Of a DNA stretch of 64,000 bases, positions 34,243 through 42,339 are shown piece by piece. The position numbers and the translations under genes are program-made. Origin of the DNA: Mycobacterium sp. (GTDB taxonomy: Bacteria; Actinomycetota; Actinomycetes; Mycobacteriales; Mycobacteriaceae); contig NZ_SCRH01000047.1 of the NCBI RefSeq assembly GCF_004298145.1, positions 124,001 through 188,000 on the forward strand. Direction: 5' to 3'. Each line of letters begins with the position of its first letter. Position 1 is the stretch's first letter. The notes below the pieces were generated by a model. The model was not told where the DNA came from, ran no database searches, and saw nothing but the letters and a program-made list of their open reading frames with translations.

Positions 34243-35742
34243 TTGACTATTTCGTTGCTGCTGGAAATGGCCTCCAGTGAAGCGCCCGAGCGTCCGGCGG
34301 TAGTCGACGGTGATACCCGTTGGACCCTTGCCGATTTATCGCGGCTGGCCGACGGTGGCGCCGGGGTGGCCGCGGCGAGCGGTGCACGTCATGTCGCCTA
34401 CATCGGAGTCGGCGGGGCGATGTTGCCGCTGCTGTTGTTCTCGAGCGCTCGTGCCGCAGTACCGTTCTGTCCGCTGAATTACCGCCTCAGTAGCGACGCG
34501 CTGCGCGAGTTGCTCGACCGGATCGCGTCTCCGTTATTGATCGTTGATCCGCAGTATCGCGGCATCCTCGCCGATCTTGGCGTCGAGGCGTTGTCAAGCG
34601 ACGAGTTCATCCAGCGCGCTGCGACTGTGGAGCCGGTGGCGATGATGCCAGAGCCGGACGACGTCGCGGTGTTGTTGTTCACCTCCGGAACGACCGCACG
34701 TCCCAAAGCCGTGGAGTTGTCTCATGACAACCTCGTCAGTTATGTCACGGGGACAGTCGAATTCGGTGCGGCGTCACCGCAGGACTCCGCGCTAGTTTGC
34801 GTACCGCCCTACCACATCGCCGGTGTGGGCGCGGCATTGTCGAACATCTATGCCGGCAGGCGGCTGGTTTACCTTCCCAATTTCGATGCGCGAGAATGGA
34901 TCCGCCTGGTCGACCAGGAGAAGGTCACCAACGCGACGGTGGTGCCGACGATGCTGGACCGGATCGCCTCGACTTTGGAATCTGAACCTGCTGACTTGAG
35001 TTCACTGCGCAGCCTCGCCTACGGTGGCTCCAAAGTCCCGCTGCCCCTGGTTCGCAAGGTGCTGACACTGCTTCCACACGTCGGCTTCGTGAACGCCTAC
35101 GGTCTCACCGAGACGAGTTCGACGGTCGCGGTGCTGACTCCCGAAGACCATTGGGCGGCACTCAATTCAGACGATCAGGCCACCGTGCGGCGCCTGGGCT
35201 CGGTTGGACGTCCGGTGCCCGACATCGAGGTGCAAATCCGAGATGAGAACGGTCGAGTCCAACCCGCCGGCGTCACCGGGGAACTGTTCCTACGCGGCCC
35301 CCAAGTGTCCGGACGTTATGCAGAAATCGGCTCGGTGCTCGACGACGACGGATGGTTCCCCACTAAAGATCTGGCGCTGCACGACGACGACGGCTATCTG
35401 TTTGTCCTGGGCCGTAGCGACGACACCATCATTCGCGGCGGAGAAAACATCGCGCCGGCTGAGTTGGAAGAGGTTCTGGTCGAGCATGCTTCGGTGCGTG
35501 ACGTCGCGATTGTCGGCGCCGATGACCAAGAATGGGGACAAATCATCGTCGCGGTCGTGGTGCCCGCGGCGGGTACGAGTCCGACGGATACCGAGCTGCA
35601 AAAGTGGATGCGCGCGCGTCTCCGAGGGTCGCGCACGCCCGACCGCATCGTGTTCCGTGATGAGCTGCCGGTCTCGCCGACGGGCAAAATTCTTCGCCGG
35701 GAACTCACCAGGGAACTGAATTCGAGCCTCGCTCAGCCCTGA
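34243..35742 (+). CDS. Acyl-CoA synthetase (FadD-type, ANL superfamily)
   Basis: 499 aa adenylate-forming enzyme. P-loop LLFTSGTTARPKAVELSH (about 145), AYGLTETSS (about 290), the hinge Asp region DGWFPTKDLALHDDDGY, IIRGGENIAPAELEEVL, and the C-terminal PTGKILRREL with the catalytic Lys are all present. It activates a carboxylic acid to acyl-CoA through an acyl-adenylate. The TTG start has AAGGGG at about 10 nt. The promoter carries the shared TAACCTGGTTA palindrome, linking it to the ACAD and carboxylase genes. Confidence 0.92.
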   Translation: MTISLLLEMASSEAPERPAVVDGDTRWTLADLSRLADGGAGVAAASGARHVAYIGVGGAMLPLLLFSSARAAVPFCPLNYRLSSDALRELLDRIASPLLIVDPQYRGILADLGVEALSSDEFIQRAATVEPVAMMPEPDDVAVLLFTSGTTARPKAVELSHDNLVSYVTGTVEFGAASPQDSALVCVPPYHIAGVGAALSNIYAGRRLVYLPNFDAREWIRLVDQEKVTNATVVPTMLDRIASTLESEPADLSSLRSLAYGGSKVPLPLVRKVLTLLPHVGFVNAYGLTETSSTVAVLTPEDHWAALNSDDQATVRRLGSVGRPVPDIEVQIRDENGRVQPAGVTGELFLRGPQVSGRYAEIGSVLDDDGWFPTKDLALHDDDGYLFVLGRSDDTIIRGGENIAPAELEEVLVEHASVRDVAIVGADDQEWGQIIVAVVVPAAGTSPTDTELQKWMRARLRGSRTPDRIVFRDELPVSPTGKILRRELTRELNSSLAQP

Positions 35743-35758
35743 CGCCGGGCAGCCGCCC

Positions 35759-36364
35759 TCACGTCGTGGGCACGGCAGCGAGAACCATATCGACCAGTGC
35801 CTCGGTGAACTTTTCGGCCTCTTTGGCAACTCGCCCCATGCGTGACGGTGGTGTAGCCATGTAGTGCATCAGCAGCCCGCCGAAAAGGGCATCCAGCATG
35901 AGGGTGACCGGCGCGTTTTCAGGTAGGTCGCCGCGTTCGACGCCACGCTGTGTGATCGCCCGCATGGCGGTGGCCTGCGCGGCCATGAAAGCCTCCCAGC
36001 GCGGCGCCAGTTCGGGTACTGAGCGCGCCTCCGCGCTGAGCCGCACGACGACGTCACCGACGTCGCTGACCAAGAGGTCAAACGTGCTGCGGCTCAATAC
36101 ACGTAGGTCACTGCGCAGGCTGCCCGTATCGATATCGAGCGGCAGCGCGATGCGGGCCTCGAGCGTGTCGAGGAGCAACGCCGTTTGGTCGGGCCAGCGC
36201 AGGTAGATCGACGACTTGCCGACCCGGGCCTCCCTGGCCACCGCGTCGATGCTGAAACCGGCCCAGCCGACGCGCCCATACAGTTCACACGCGGCCTGGC
36301 GCACGCGTTCCTCCACCATCGGGTCGCGGGGCCGACCGGTGCCCGCATTTGCCGATCGTGTCAT
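35759..36364 (-). CDS. TetR-family transcriptional regulator
   Basis: 201 aa, complete. The DNA-binding domain (RVRQAACELYGRVGWAGFSI, VAREARVGKSSIYLRWPDQ) is followed by a helical effector domain with TDL-like ends. The gene converges with the FadD gene and is upstream of the ACAD pair on the same strand but separated by about 100 bases. Candidate regulator of the TAACCTGGTTA sites, though no such site lies directly before it. Confidence 0.9.
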   Translation of the reverse strand: MTRSANAGTGRPRDPMVEERVRQAACELYGRVGWAGFSIDAVAREARVGKSSIYLRWPDQTALLLDTLEARIALPLDIDTGSLRSDLRVLSRSTFDLLVSDVGDVVVRLSAEARSVPELAPRWEAFMAAQATAMRAITQRGVERGDLPENAPVTLMLDALFGGLLMHYMATPPSRMGRVAKEAEKFTEALVDMVLAAVPTT

Positions 36365-36468
36365 GACCGTCCTTGCCCGTTCGACTCGATCTCAGAAAAA
36401 TACTGGAGCGCAATTATGGCCCAGGATCGGGGGACTGCCCGCCAAACGCGCAAACCAGCGGGCCGTTT

Positions 36469-37530
36469 TCAGCCGTCGAGCAGGTTCTGCGCGATGAGCG
36501 CGCGATGCGTTGACGGTGATCCGTACGTCGCCTCGAGGGCCTTGGCCCGGCGCAGAAACAGATGTAGATCGCATTCCCACGTCACACCGATGCCGCCGTG
36601 CAACTGGATCGCGTCGCTGACCACCGTGACGGCGTTGCCGGTGGCCACCGCCTGGGCCAACCACACCGACCGCGCGGTGCGGTCGCTTTCGGCGAGCGCC
36701 CAGGCCGCGCCGTAGACCGCCGATCTCGCGTTCTCGACGGCCACAAGCATGTCGGCAAGGCGATGCTTGACGGCCTGGAAGGTTCCGACGGGAAGGCCGA
36801 ACTGGTGCCGTTCGGTGGTGTAACGCGCGGTCTGCTGCAGTGCGGTATCGGCAGCGCCCGCCGCCTCGGCGGCAGCCAGGGTCATCAGCAGTTCGCCGGG
36901 GCGCTCGGTGGTCTCGGTGCCGGACAGCAGCTCGGCGTCGGCGTCACCGAATTCCGCGCTCGCGGCGGGCCGGGTGCGATCGACGGTGGGCAGAGCGGTG
37001 ACTTGGGCGGCCTCGGTGATGAACCATCTTGTCCGCCCGTCGACGATGGCGGGGACCAGCAACACGTTGGCGGCACCGGCGTCGGGGATGAGCGGAAGAT
37101 GACCGTTGAGTCGCCACTGCATCCCGTCCCGGCGCGCCTCGATCGCATCGAGGTTGGCCGGGGTCGGCAGGACGATGCCGGCGATCGACTCGCCGCGAGC
37201 CAGTGGGATCAGCAGCCGTTTCCGCTGATCGTCAGAGCCCAGCAGCGCAACGATTTCGGCGGCGGCGGAGTGTTCGCTGAACGGGACTGCCCCTACCGTA
37301 CGGCCCAACTCCTCGGCGATGATCACCTGTTCGACGGGGCCTGCGCCGCCGCCTTCGTAGCGCTCCGAGACTCCCACGCCTACCACACCGGCGTCACACA
37401 GCGCGCTCCAGAGCCGGGCGTCGAACACCGACTGGCCCTCGTAACACCCGCGAGGTTCGGCCTCCCGCCGACACGCCTCGGAAATCAAGCTGCGCAGCGC
37501 TTCATGCTCTTCGGTGAACTCAAACTTCAT
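36469..37530 (-). CDS. Acyl-CoA dehydrogenase-like subunit (probable partner subunit)
   Basis: 353 aa ACAD-fold protein with TTERHQFGLPVGTFQAVKHR and QLHGGIGVTWECDLHLFLRR, but without the SEPGAGSD signature and without the C-terminal GGTSEIQ motif. It overlaps the full ACAD gene upstream by 4 nt (ATGA). In mycobacterial steroid catabolism such pairs form alpha2beta2 heterotetramers with one FAD site per pair. ATG 37530 is chosen for that overlap; the open frame extends further into the partner gene. Confidence 0.88.
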   Translation of the reverse strand: MKFEFTEEHEALRSLISEACRREAEPRGCYEGQSVFDARLWSALCDAGVVGVGVSERYEGGGAGPVEQVIIAEELGRTVGAVPFSEHSAAAEIVALLGSDDQRKRLLIPLARGESIAGIVLPTPANLDAIEARRDGMQWRLNGHLPLIPDAGAANVLLVPAIVDGRTRWFITEAAQVTALPTVDRTRPAASAEFGDADAELLSGTETTERPGELLMTLAAAEAAGAADTALQQTARYTTERHQFGLPVGTFQAVKHRLADMLVAVENARSAVYGAAWALAESDRTARSVWLAQAVATGNAVTVVSDAIQLHGGIGVTWECDLHLFLRRAKALEATYGSPSTHRALIAQNLLDG

Positions 37531-38774
37531 GCATCGGCCCAAGGGTCTCGGGGCTGCCCGAGGATGCGCTCGGCCAGCACATTGCGCTGAATTTCCGAGG
37601 TACCGCCGCCGATGGTGGATGCGCGTGTGCGCAGCCAGCCCAGGGCCCACTTGCCGCGGTTGGGCGCATTGGCAGCACCGCGGTCGAGGATGGCGAACTC
37701 TCCGCCCAGATCAAGGGCCAACTCATGCTGACGCTGTTCGACGTGCTGGCCGAACAGCTTGGACATGGCGCCCTCCGGGCCCGGCTCCTTGCCGGCCAAT
37801 ACCTTGGCCAAATTTCGCATTCCATTGAGCCGCACCAGCTCCACGTCGATCCATGCCTGAGCGATTCGGTCGCGTATGTGCGGGTCATCAGCGGCACGAA
37901 CGCCATGCGGATCCGGGGTTTTCGCCATCGCGATGGCCTTGCGCAGCGTCGCCGTCAACGCCATCTGCTGACCCATGAACAAGATCGCCCGCTCGTTGGC
38001 CAAGGTGGTGCGGGTGACGTTCCAGCCGTCGTTGAGCTCTCCGACCACGTTGCTCAGTGGCACCCGTACTTCGTCGAGAAACACCTCGTTGAACCCCGCG
38101 TCACCGGAGATCTGGTGGATGGGCCGGACGTCGACGCCGGTGGCGGACATCGGGACCAAGACAAAACTGATACCACGACGTTTGGGCGCGTCAGGGTCGG
38201 TGCGCACCAGCGCGAACATCCAGTCGGCGTGCTGGGCGCCTGATGTCCAGATTTTCTGTCCGGTGATCACCAGGCTGTCACCGTCGATGACACCTCGGGT
38301 CCGCAGCGACGCGAGGTCGGAGCCGGCCCCGGGCTCCGAAAAGCCTTGACACCATATGTGCTGGCCATCGAGCATCGGCGGCAGGAAGCGTTGTTGCTGC
38401 TCGGTTGTGCCGTGCGCGATGAGGGTGGGCCCGCACAGGTTCAGACCGATCCGACCGGCCAACGGGGGAACCCGGCGCTCGGCCGAAACGAGGTAGAAGA
38501 TCAGTTGCTGTCGGGCGGTGGCTGCTCGGCCACCGAATTCGGGTGGCCAGGTGATGGCCGCCCAGCCACCGGCCGCCATCTCCGACTGCCATTCGCGGGT
38601 TAACGCATGCTTGACGTCGTCGCCGGTGGCAGTCGCGAGTCTCTTGTTCATCGGTGGGAGGTGTGCGTTCAGCCACGACGTCCACGCCTCGGCAAATACG
38701 GCATCCTCTTCGGACAGATCGATGTCCAGCTCGCCGAGCCCGGGGGGCGGCGCCGTCTTGGGGTCCTGCTGCAC
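37527..38774 (-). CDS. Acyl-CoA dehydrogenase (FadE, full-type subunit)
   Basis: 415 aa ACAD with CQGFSEPGAGSDLASLRTRG, VITGQKIWTSGAQHADWMF and the C-terminal ASTIGGGTSEIQRNVLAERI. First gene of a two-gene operon. A TATACT box at 38787-38782 on the minus strand ends 7 bases before the GTG start, so the mRNA may be leaderless. The box overlaps the TAACCTGGTT operator. Confidence 0.92.
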   Translation of the reverse strand: MQQDPKTAPPPGLGELDIDLSEEDAVFAEAWTSWLNAHLPPMNKRLATATGDDVKHALTREWQSEMAAGGWAAITWPPEFGGRAATARQQLIFYLVSAERRVPPLAGRIGLNLCGPTLIAHGTTEQQQRFLPPMLDGQHIWCQGFSEPGAGSDLASLRTRGVIDGDSLVITGQKIWTSGAQHADWMFALVRTDPDAPKRRGISFVLVPMSATGVDVRPIHQISGDAGFNEVFLDEVRVPLSNVVGELNDGWNVTRTTLANERAILFMGQQMALTATLRKAIAMAKTPDPHGVRAADDPHIRDRIAQAWIDVELVRLNGMRNLAKVLAGKEPGPEGAMSKLFGQHVEQRQHELALDLGGEFAILDRGAANAPNRGKWALGWLRTRASTIGGGTSEIQRNVLAERILGQPRDPWADA

Positions 38775-38781
38775 AGCGAAT

Positions 38782-38796
38782 AGTATAACCTGGTTG
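38782..38796. promoter_or_regulatory. TAACCTGGTT operator between divergent ACAD genes
   Basis: TAACCTGGTTG at 38786-38796 (one mismatch from the palindrome) merges on the minus strand with TATACT at 38787-38782, a near-consensus -10. The divergent plus-strand ACAD begins 34 bases away, so one site could control both directions. Confidence 0.65.
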
Positions 38797-38829
38797 ACGA
38801 TTTACTACGCGAGATGGTCGGAGTGACGG

Positions 38830-39810
38830 ATGTTCGATGAGCGTTGGCCTCAGCAGGCCGAGGAACTTGCGGATGCGCTCGCCGCCGTTCTCACCAAATA
38901 CTGCTCACCGGAGGCCCTGCGCGGCATGGAGGTTGGTGAGTCCGAGGCGGCGACCTTTGTTGAGCAGCTTGATCAGGCGGTCCGCGATTTCGGCCTGTGG
39001 GAGCTACCCCCCGATCCGTATCTGTTGACCCGCGCGGCGGTCACGCTCGGTGCGCACCTTGCGCCGGTGCCGTTCGTCTCGGCGATGCCGGCCCGCATTC
39101 TGCTCGGCAAGCCTGACGTGGCCAACGGCGTCGACCGGTCGGTGGTGCCGGCGGGACTTTCGCGAGTAGCGGTTCCCCTGCAGTCGGGTCTTGGCATCTC
39201 AGGACTGGCCGGTGCGGCGCGTCGCAGCGCCGCGGGAGAGTCCGTGGTATTCGTCGAAAACGTCAGTCCGCAGGCGTGTGATGGTGATGTGGACGCGATG
39301 CGTGCTTGGGGTTTTCTGCTGGAGTCGGCCCAACTGGTCGGCGCCGCCCAAGCGCTGATCCGTTATGGGGTCAACTACGTCGCCGAGCGCCGCCAGTTCG
39401 GGGTTCCCGTCGGCAGCTTCCAGGGTGTTTCCCATCCGTTGGCGGACGTTGCGACCGCCGTGCAGGCCGCCGACTTGCTGATGCGTCATGCGACGTATCT
39501 CGCCGCGGCAGACGGGGCCTTGCCGCTTTTCGCCGCGGTCATGGCGGCGGCCAAGACACGTGCGGCGTCGCGTCAGGCCGCGGCCACCGTGCATCAGGCG
39601 CTGGGCGGCTACGGCTTCACTGTCGAGGCCGACTGCCAGCTGTACTCCAGGCGCATTCGCGCGTGGAGCGCCGCGATGCCGGACCCCGCTCCGTGGCTGG
39701 CGCAACTGGCCCGAACGTTGGCCGATCCCGCGACGCGGGACCAAGCCACTGACTTATGGCAGTTCGACCGTGGTTTCACCTTGCCCCGGTGGTCACGCGA
39801 AAGTGGTTGA
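38830..39810 (+). CDS. Acyl-CoA dehydrogenase-like subunit, divergent
   Basis: 326 aa, short for an ACAD. The C-terminal helical part is clear (YVAERRQFGVPVGSFQGVSH, VHQALGGYGFTVEADCQLYS). The N-terminal and beta domains are reduced and the SEPGAGSD motif is absent. It is therefore probably a non-catalytic partner subunit. It is transcribed away from the ACAD pair across a shared operator. A C-terminal tail of about 40 residues has no counterpart in the other subunits. Confidence 0.82.
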   Translation: MFDERWPQQAEELADALAAVLTKYCSPEALRGMEVGESEAATFVEQLDQAVRDFGLWELPPDPYLLTRAAVTLGAHLAPVPFVSAMPARILLGKPDVANGVDRSVVPAGLSRVAVPLQSGLGISGLAGAARRSAAGESVVFVENVSPQACDGDVDAMRAWGFLLESAQLVGAAQALIRYGVNYVAERRQFGVPVGSFQGVSHPLADVATAVQAADLLMRHATYLAAADGALPLFAAVMAAAKTRAASRQAAATVHQALGGYGFTVEADCQLYSRRIRAWSAAMPDPAPWLAQLARTLADPATRDQATDLWQFDRGFTLPRWSRESG

Positions 39811-39822
39811 GCCGCAATCGGT

Positions 39823-40408
39823 CTAGGATCGTTTCTTTGCCGTACGGATCTTACTAGGTGGTGTCCGCACTGCCGGCAGGATCAGCGTGTCGATGACTTG
39901 ACGAACGAAATCGGCGTCGGCCGTCTGTCCGCCGATGACACGCAGCAGGCCCATCGCCGATATGACGTCAGCGAGCAACGACCAGTCGTGGGTGGCGGAC
40001 ATCTCGCCACGGTCCGCGGCTCGCGCCAGGACTGTCGACATCATCCGTCTCCCCCTGAAGAGCATCAAATCGTCGAGTGCCGTGGCCAGTTCAGGGTCGT
40101 GCGCGGCCTCCAGGGCTACCCGCAACACCACGTCATTGGAGATCAAACCGTTGTCGTTGCGCTGCACGCGGTCAACCAGTGCATCGAGGTCTCCGACCAG
40201 GCTGCCGGTGTTGGGAGCGTCATCGCCGACCAACTCGGGTCGCCAGTAGACCAGAGCGTCCGTCATCAAGGCGGCTTTTGAAGACCACCGTCGGTAGATT
40301 GCGGCCTTGCCGACTCCCGCGCGGGCAACGATGTCGTTCAAGCTGGTGGCGTGGTAGCCGTGCTTTGCCAGGGCTTCCAACTTGCGAAATCGGCACCGGT
40401 CGGGGCAT
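39823..40408 (-). CDS. TetR-family regulator, probably frameshifted near its N-terminus
   Basis: From 40380 downward the frame gives a TetR domain (LEALAKHGYHATSLND, VARAGVGKAAIYRRWSSK) and a full effector domain. The only start in this frame is a TTG that removes most of the first helix and has no good ribosome binding site. One frame over, ATG 40408 reads MPRPVPISQVG, a typical TetR beginning. Joining the two needs a gain of two bases near 40382-40386 (in CAAGTTGGAAGCC). Either the gene carries a 2-bp deletion or it uses the short start. Confidence 0.65.
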
Positions 40409-40604
40409 ACAAATCTTTTTTGAACGCTCGGAACAAGTTGTGCCCCTAACCTTTCCCGCGCTGTGCGGACATAGCCATACCTAGAATGTTTATTGCGAAA
40501 CCCACCCAGTTAGCGGAACTCGAGCTCCGCATCGATGGAACTGTTCAGCATCGGAAGAGATGGTCAGACGATGGAGGCCCGCCGGTGCGTGCGAGGATCC
40601 GGAC

Positions 40605-41216
40605 GTGAGCACGAGGGGTTCGGGCGCGGGCCCTGGTCGCCCCCGCGACCCGGACATGGACGCCCGCGTGCTGGATGCGGCATTGCGTGTCTACGCCGCG
40701 CACGGCAAGGCGGGCTTCACCGTTGACCTGGTGGCCAAGACGGCCGGCTGCAGCCGACCGGCGGTGTACGCGCGCTGGCCGACCCGACAGGATCTGCTTC
40801 TCGCGGCGGTGAGATCGTTCGACGCGGGCCTCGAGGTCGCCGACGAGGGCAGTGTGCGGGATCAGCTTGTGTCCGTGGCGCAACAGATGCTCGAAGGCTT
40901 CTCCAGCACGCACGGAATCGCGACGTTTCGCATCGTCTTCGACAGCAGCGACGACGAGGCGCTGCGCGCCGAATGGGAACAGATCAATACCGTGCGGCTC
41001 AAGAGCGCACGAGAAGTCCTCGAGCGCGGTGTCGCACGGGGCGAGTGGCACCCGGACGTGGCCTCAACGGAATTTCTCCGCAGCCTCACCGGGGCGACGA
41101 TGTTGCAGGGGTTCTATACGAACCTGGGCTTCCCCGAACAGTCGGCTTCCGCCCGGCGCGAGGCCGAAAGGATGGTCGATTTCCTGCTGCGCGGACGCAC
41201 ACTCGGTTCTGACTGA
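40605..41216 (+). CDS. TetR-family transcriptional regulator
   Basis: 203 aa from GTG 40605, which has GAGGA seven bases upstream. N-terminal GPGRPRDPDMDARVLDAALR, helix-turn-helix VAKTAGCSRPAVYARWPTRQ, then a TetR C-terminal domain. It is immediately upstream of the AttH-like and epimerase/PEP-utilizer genes, and a long inverted repeat lies between them, so local regulation is likely. Confidence 0.9.
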   Translation: MSTRGSGAGPGRPRDPDMDARVLDAALRVYAAHGKAGFTVDLVAKTAGCSRPAVYARWPTRQDLLLAAVRSFDAGLEVADEGSVRDQLVSVAQQMLEGFSSTHGIATFRIVFDSSDDEALRAEWEQINTVRLKSAREVLERGVARGEWHPDVASTEFLRSLTGATMLQGFYTNLGFPEQSASARREAERMVDFLLRGRTLGSD

Positions 41217-41252
41217 GGCCCTGTTACGGCGGAGGCTCGCGTGGTACGGTCA

Positions 41253-41283
41253 CCAATTAGCTGCATTGTGTGCATTTAATTGG
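41253..41283. promoter_or_regulatory. Inverted repeat upstream of the AttH-like gene
   Basis: CCAATTAGCTGCA and TGCATTTAATTGG form a 13-bp inverted repeat (11 of 13 positions pair) around a 5-bp centre. It lies 17 bases before the ATG at 41300 and just after a TetR gene, the size and position expected for a TetR operator. Confidence 0.55.
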
Positions 41284-41299
41284 CCTGGAGGTCGCTGAG

Positions 41300-42304
41300 A
41301 TGGCGGAGAACTTCCCGCGCCGAGCCGATTTCGCGCATCAGCCGTTGGTCGGCTTTTTCCGACCGGAGGCCGACCAGAGCGTGGTCACCCGGACCTACTT
41401 CGGGCTGGTCCTGGAAGGCACCTGGTTCTACGGCATCCTGCGCACCGCGGACGGGCGGTCGTACGCGATGCTACGCAAGGCGGTCGGGTACACCACGCGC
41501 GATATCGCCATCATGGCGTCCGACGACGTCGGGCTGCGGGCCGACCCCCGCAGTTCGCAGGCTTCCGTCGGCGGCAAGGTCCGCCGCGACTTTATCGACG
41601 GCTACGACCTGACGGCCGGCGGTTCGGCGCGCGCCGCGAACTTCGAAGTCCAGTTGGGGGACCGAGATTTCGCGTGGCGGGAACAGGGCACCGAAGGCCA
41701 ACTTCTCGACATCCGCGGTAGCCTCGCGGCGCCCGGATTTCACGTCTACGTTCCCTGGCGCAACGGGCCGGGGGAGGCTGGGGTCCCGGGTGAGCCCGGC
41801 GCCCTGTATTACACGTCGACACCGTATTTCGCCGAGGGCACGATATTCGGCGAACCGGTCACGGGATTCTTCGCCGTCGACCAGAGCTATCTCCCGCACG
41901 GCGTCGACTGGAACAACAGCGCGATCTGGATGCGCCTGCAGGGCGGCTGGAACGTCTTCGCCAATGAGTACGGCGACGGTTCGGTCGAGTGGGGGCACAT
42001 GAGCATCGGTGCCGACCGTTTCCGCTTCGCGGCGGTGGCGTCCTCGGATGCGGTGCTCGTCGACTCCCGCAACGTCGGCGCCAAGATCGATTGGCGCGAC
42101 GACGAATTCGTCGACCGGATCACCTTTGACTTGGGAGATGGGCGACCGTGGGAGTTCGTGACCGACTCCAACGGTCAGATGGTCGAGTTCTCGGCTGCCC
42201 GGCCGGGTTGGTCGGGTCACGCCGGCGTGCTCCGGCGCGTCGGTGAAACTCGTGAACTCAAGCGCCACTGGGCATGGCAGGAAGTCTTTCCCGACCGCGT
42301 GTAA
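41300..42304 (+). CDS. AttH-like/DUF7064-7065-type protein, copy 2
   Basis: 334 aa with no signal peptide. Beta-rich, with FGEPVTGFFAVDQSYLPHG matching the conserved block of the protein at 18607, so these are paralogues. ATG 41300 has GGAGG 13 bases upstream; the ORF could be extended to 41270, but that runs into the inverted repeat. It forms an apparent two-gene operon with the epimerase/PEP-utilizer fusion 36 bases later. The family is tentatively double-lipocalin (AttH/carotenoid hydratase type); the role is unknown. Confidence 0.62.
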   Translation: MAENFPRRADFAHQPLVGFFRPEADQSVVTRTYFGLVLEGTWFYGILRTADGRSYAMLRKAVGYTTRDIAIMASDDVGLRADPRSSQASVGGKVRRDFIDGYDLTAGGSARAANFEVQLGDRDFAWREQGTEGQLLDIRGSLAAPGFHVYVPWRNGPGEAGVPGEPGALYYTSTPYFAEGTIFGEPVTGFFAVDQSYLPHGVDWNNSAIWMRLQGGWNVFANEYGDGSVEWGHMSIGADRFRFAAVASSDAVLVDSRNVGAKIDWRDDEFVDRITFDLGDGRPWEFVTDSNGQMVEFSAARPGWSGHAGVLRRVGETRELKRHWAWQEVFPDRV

Positions 42305-42339
42305 GTAGTTCCGCCACTTGCGATTTTGAGGAGCACTCG

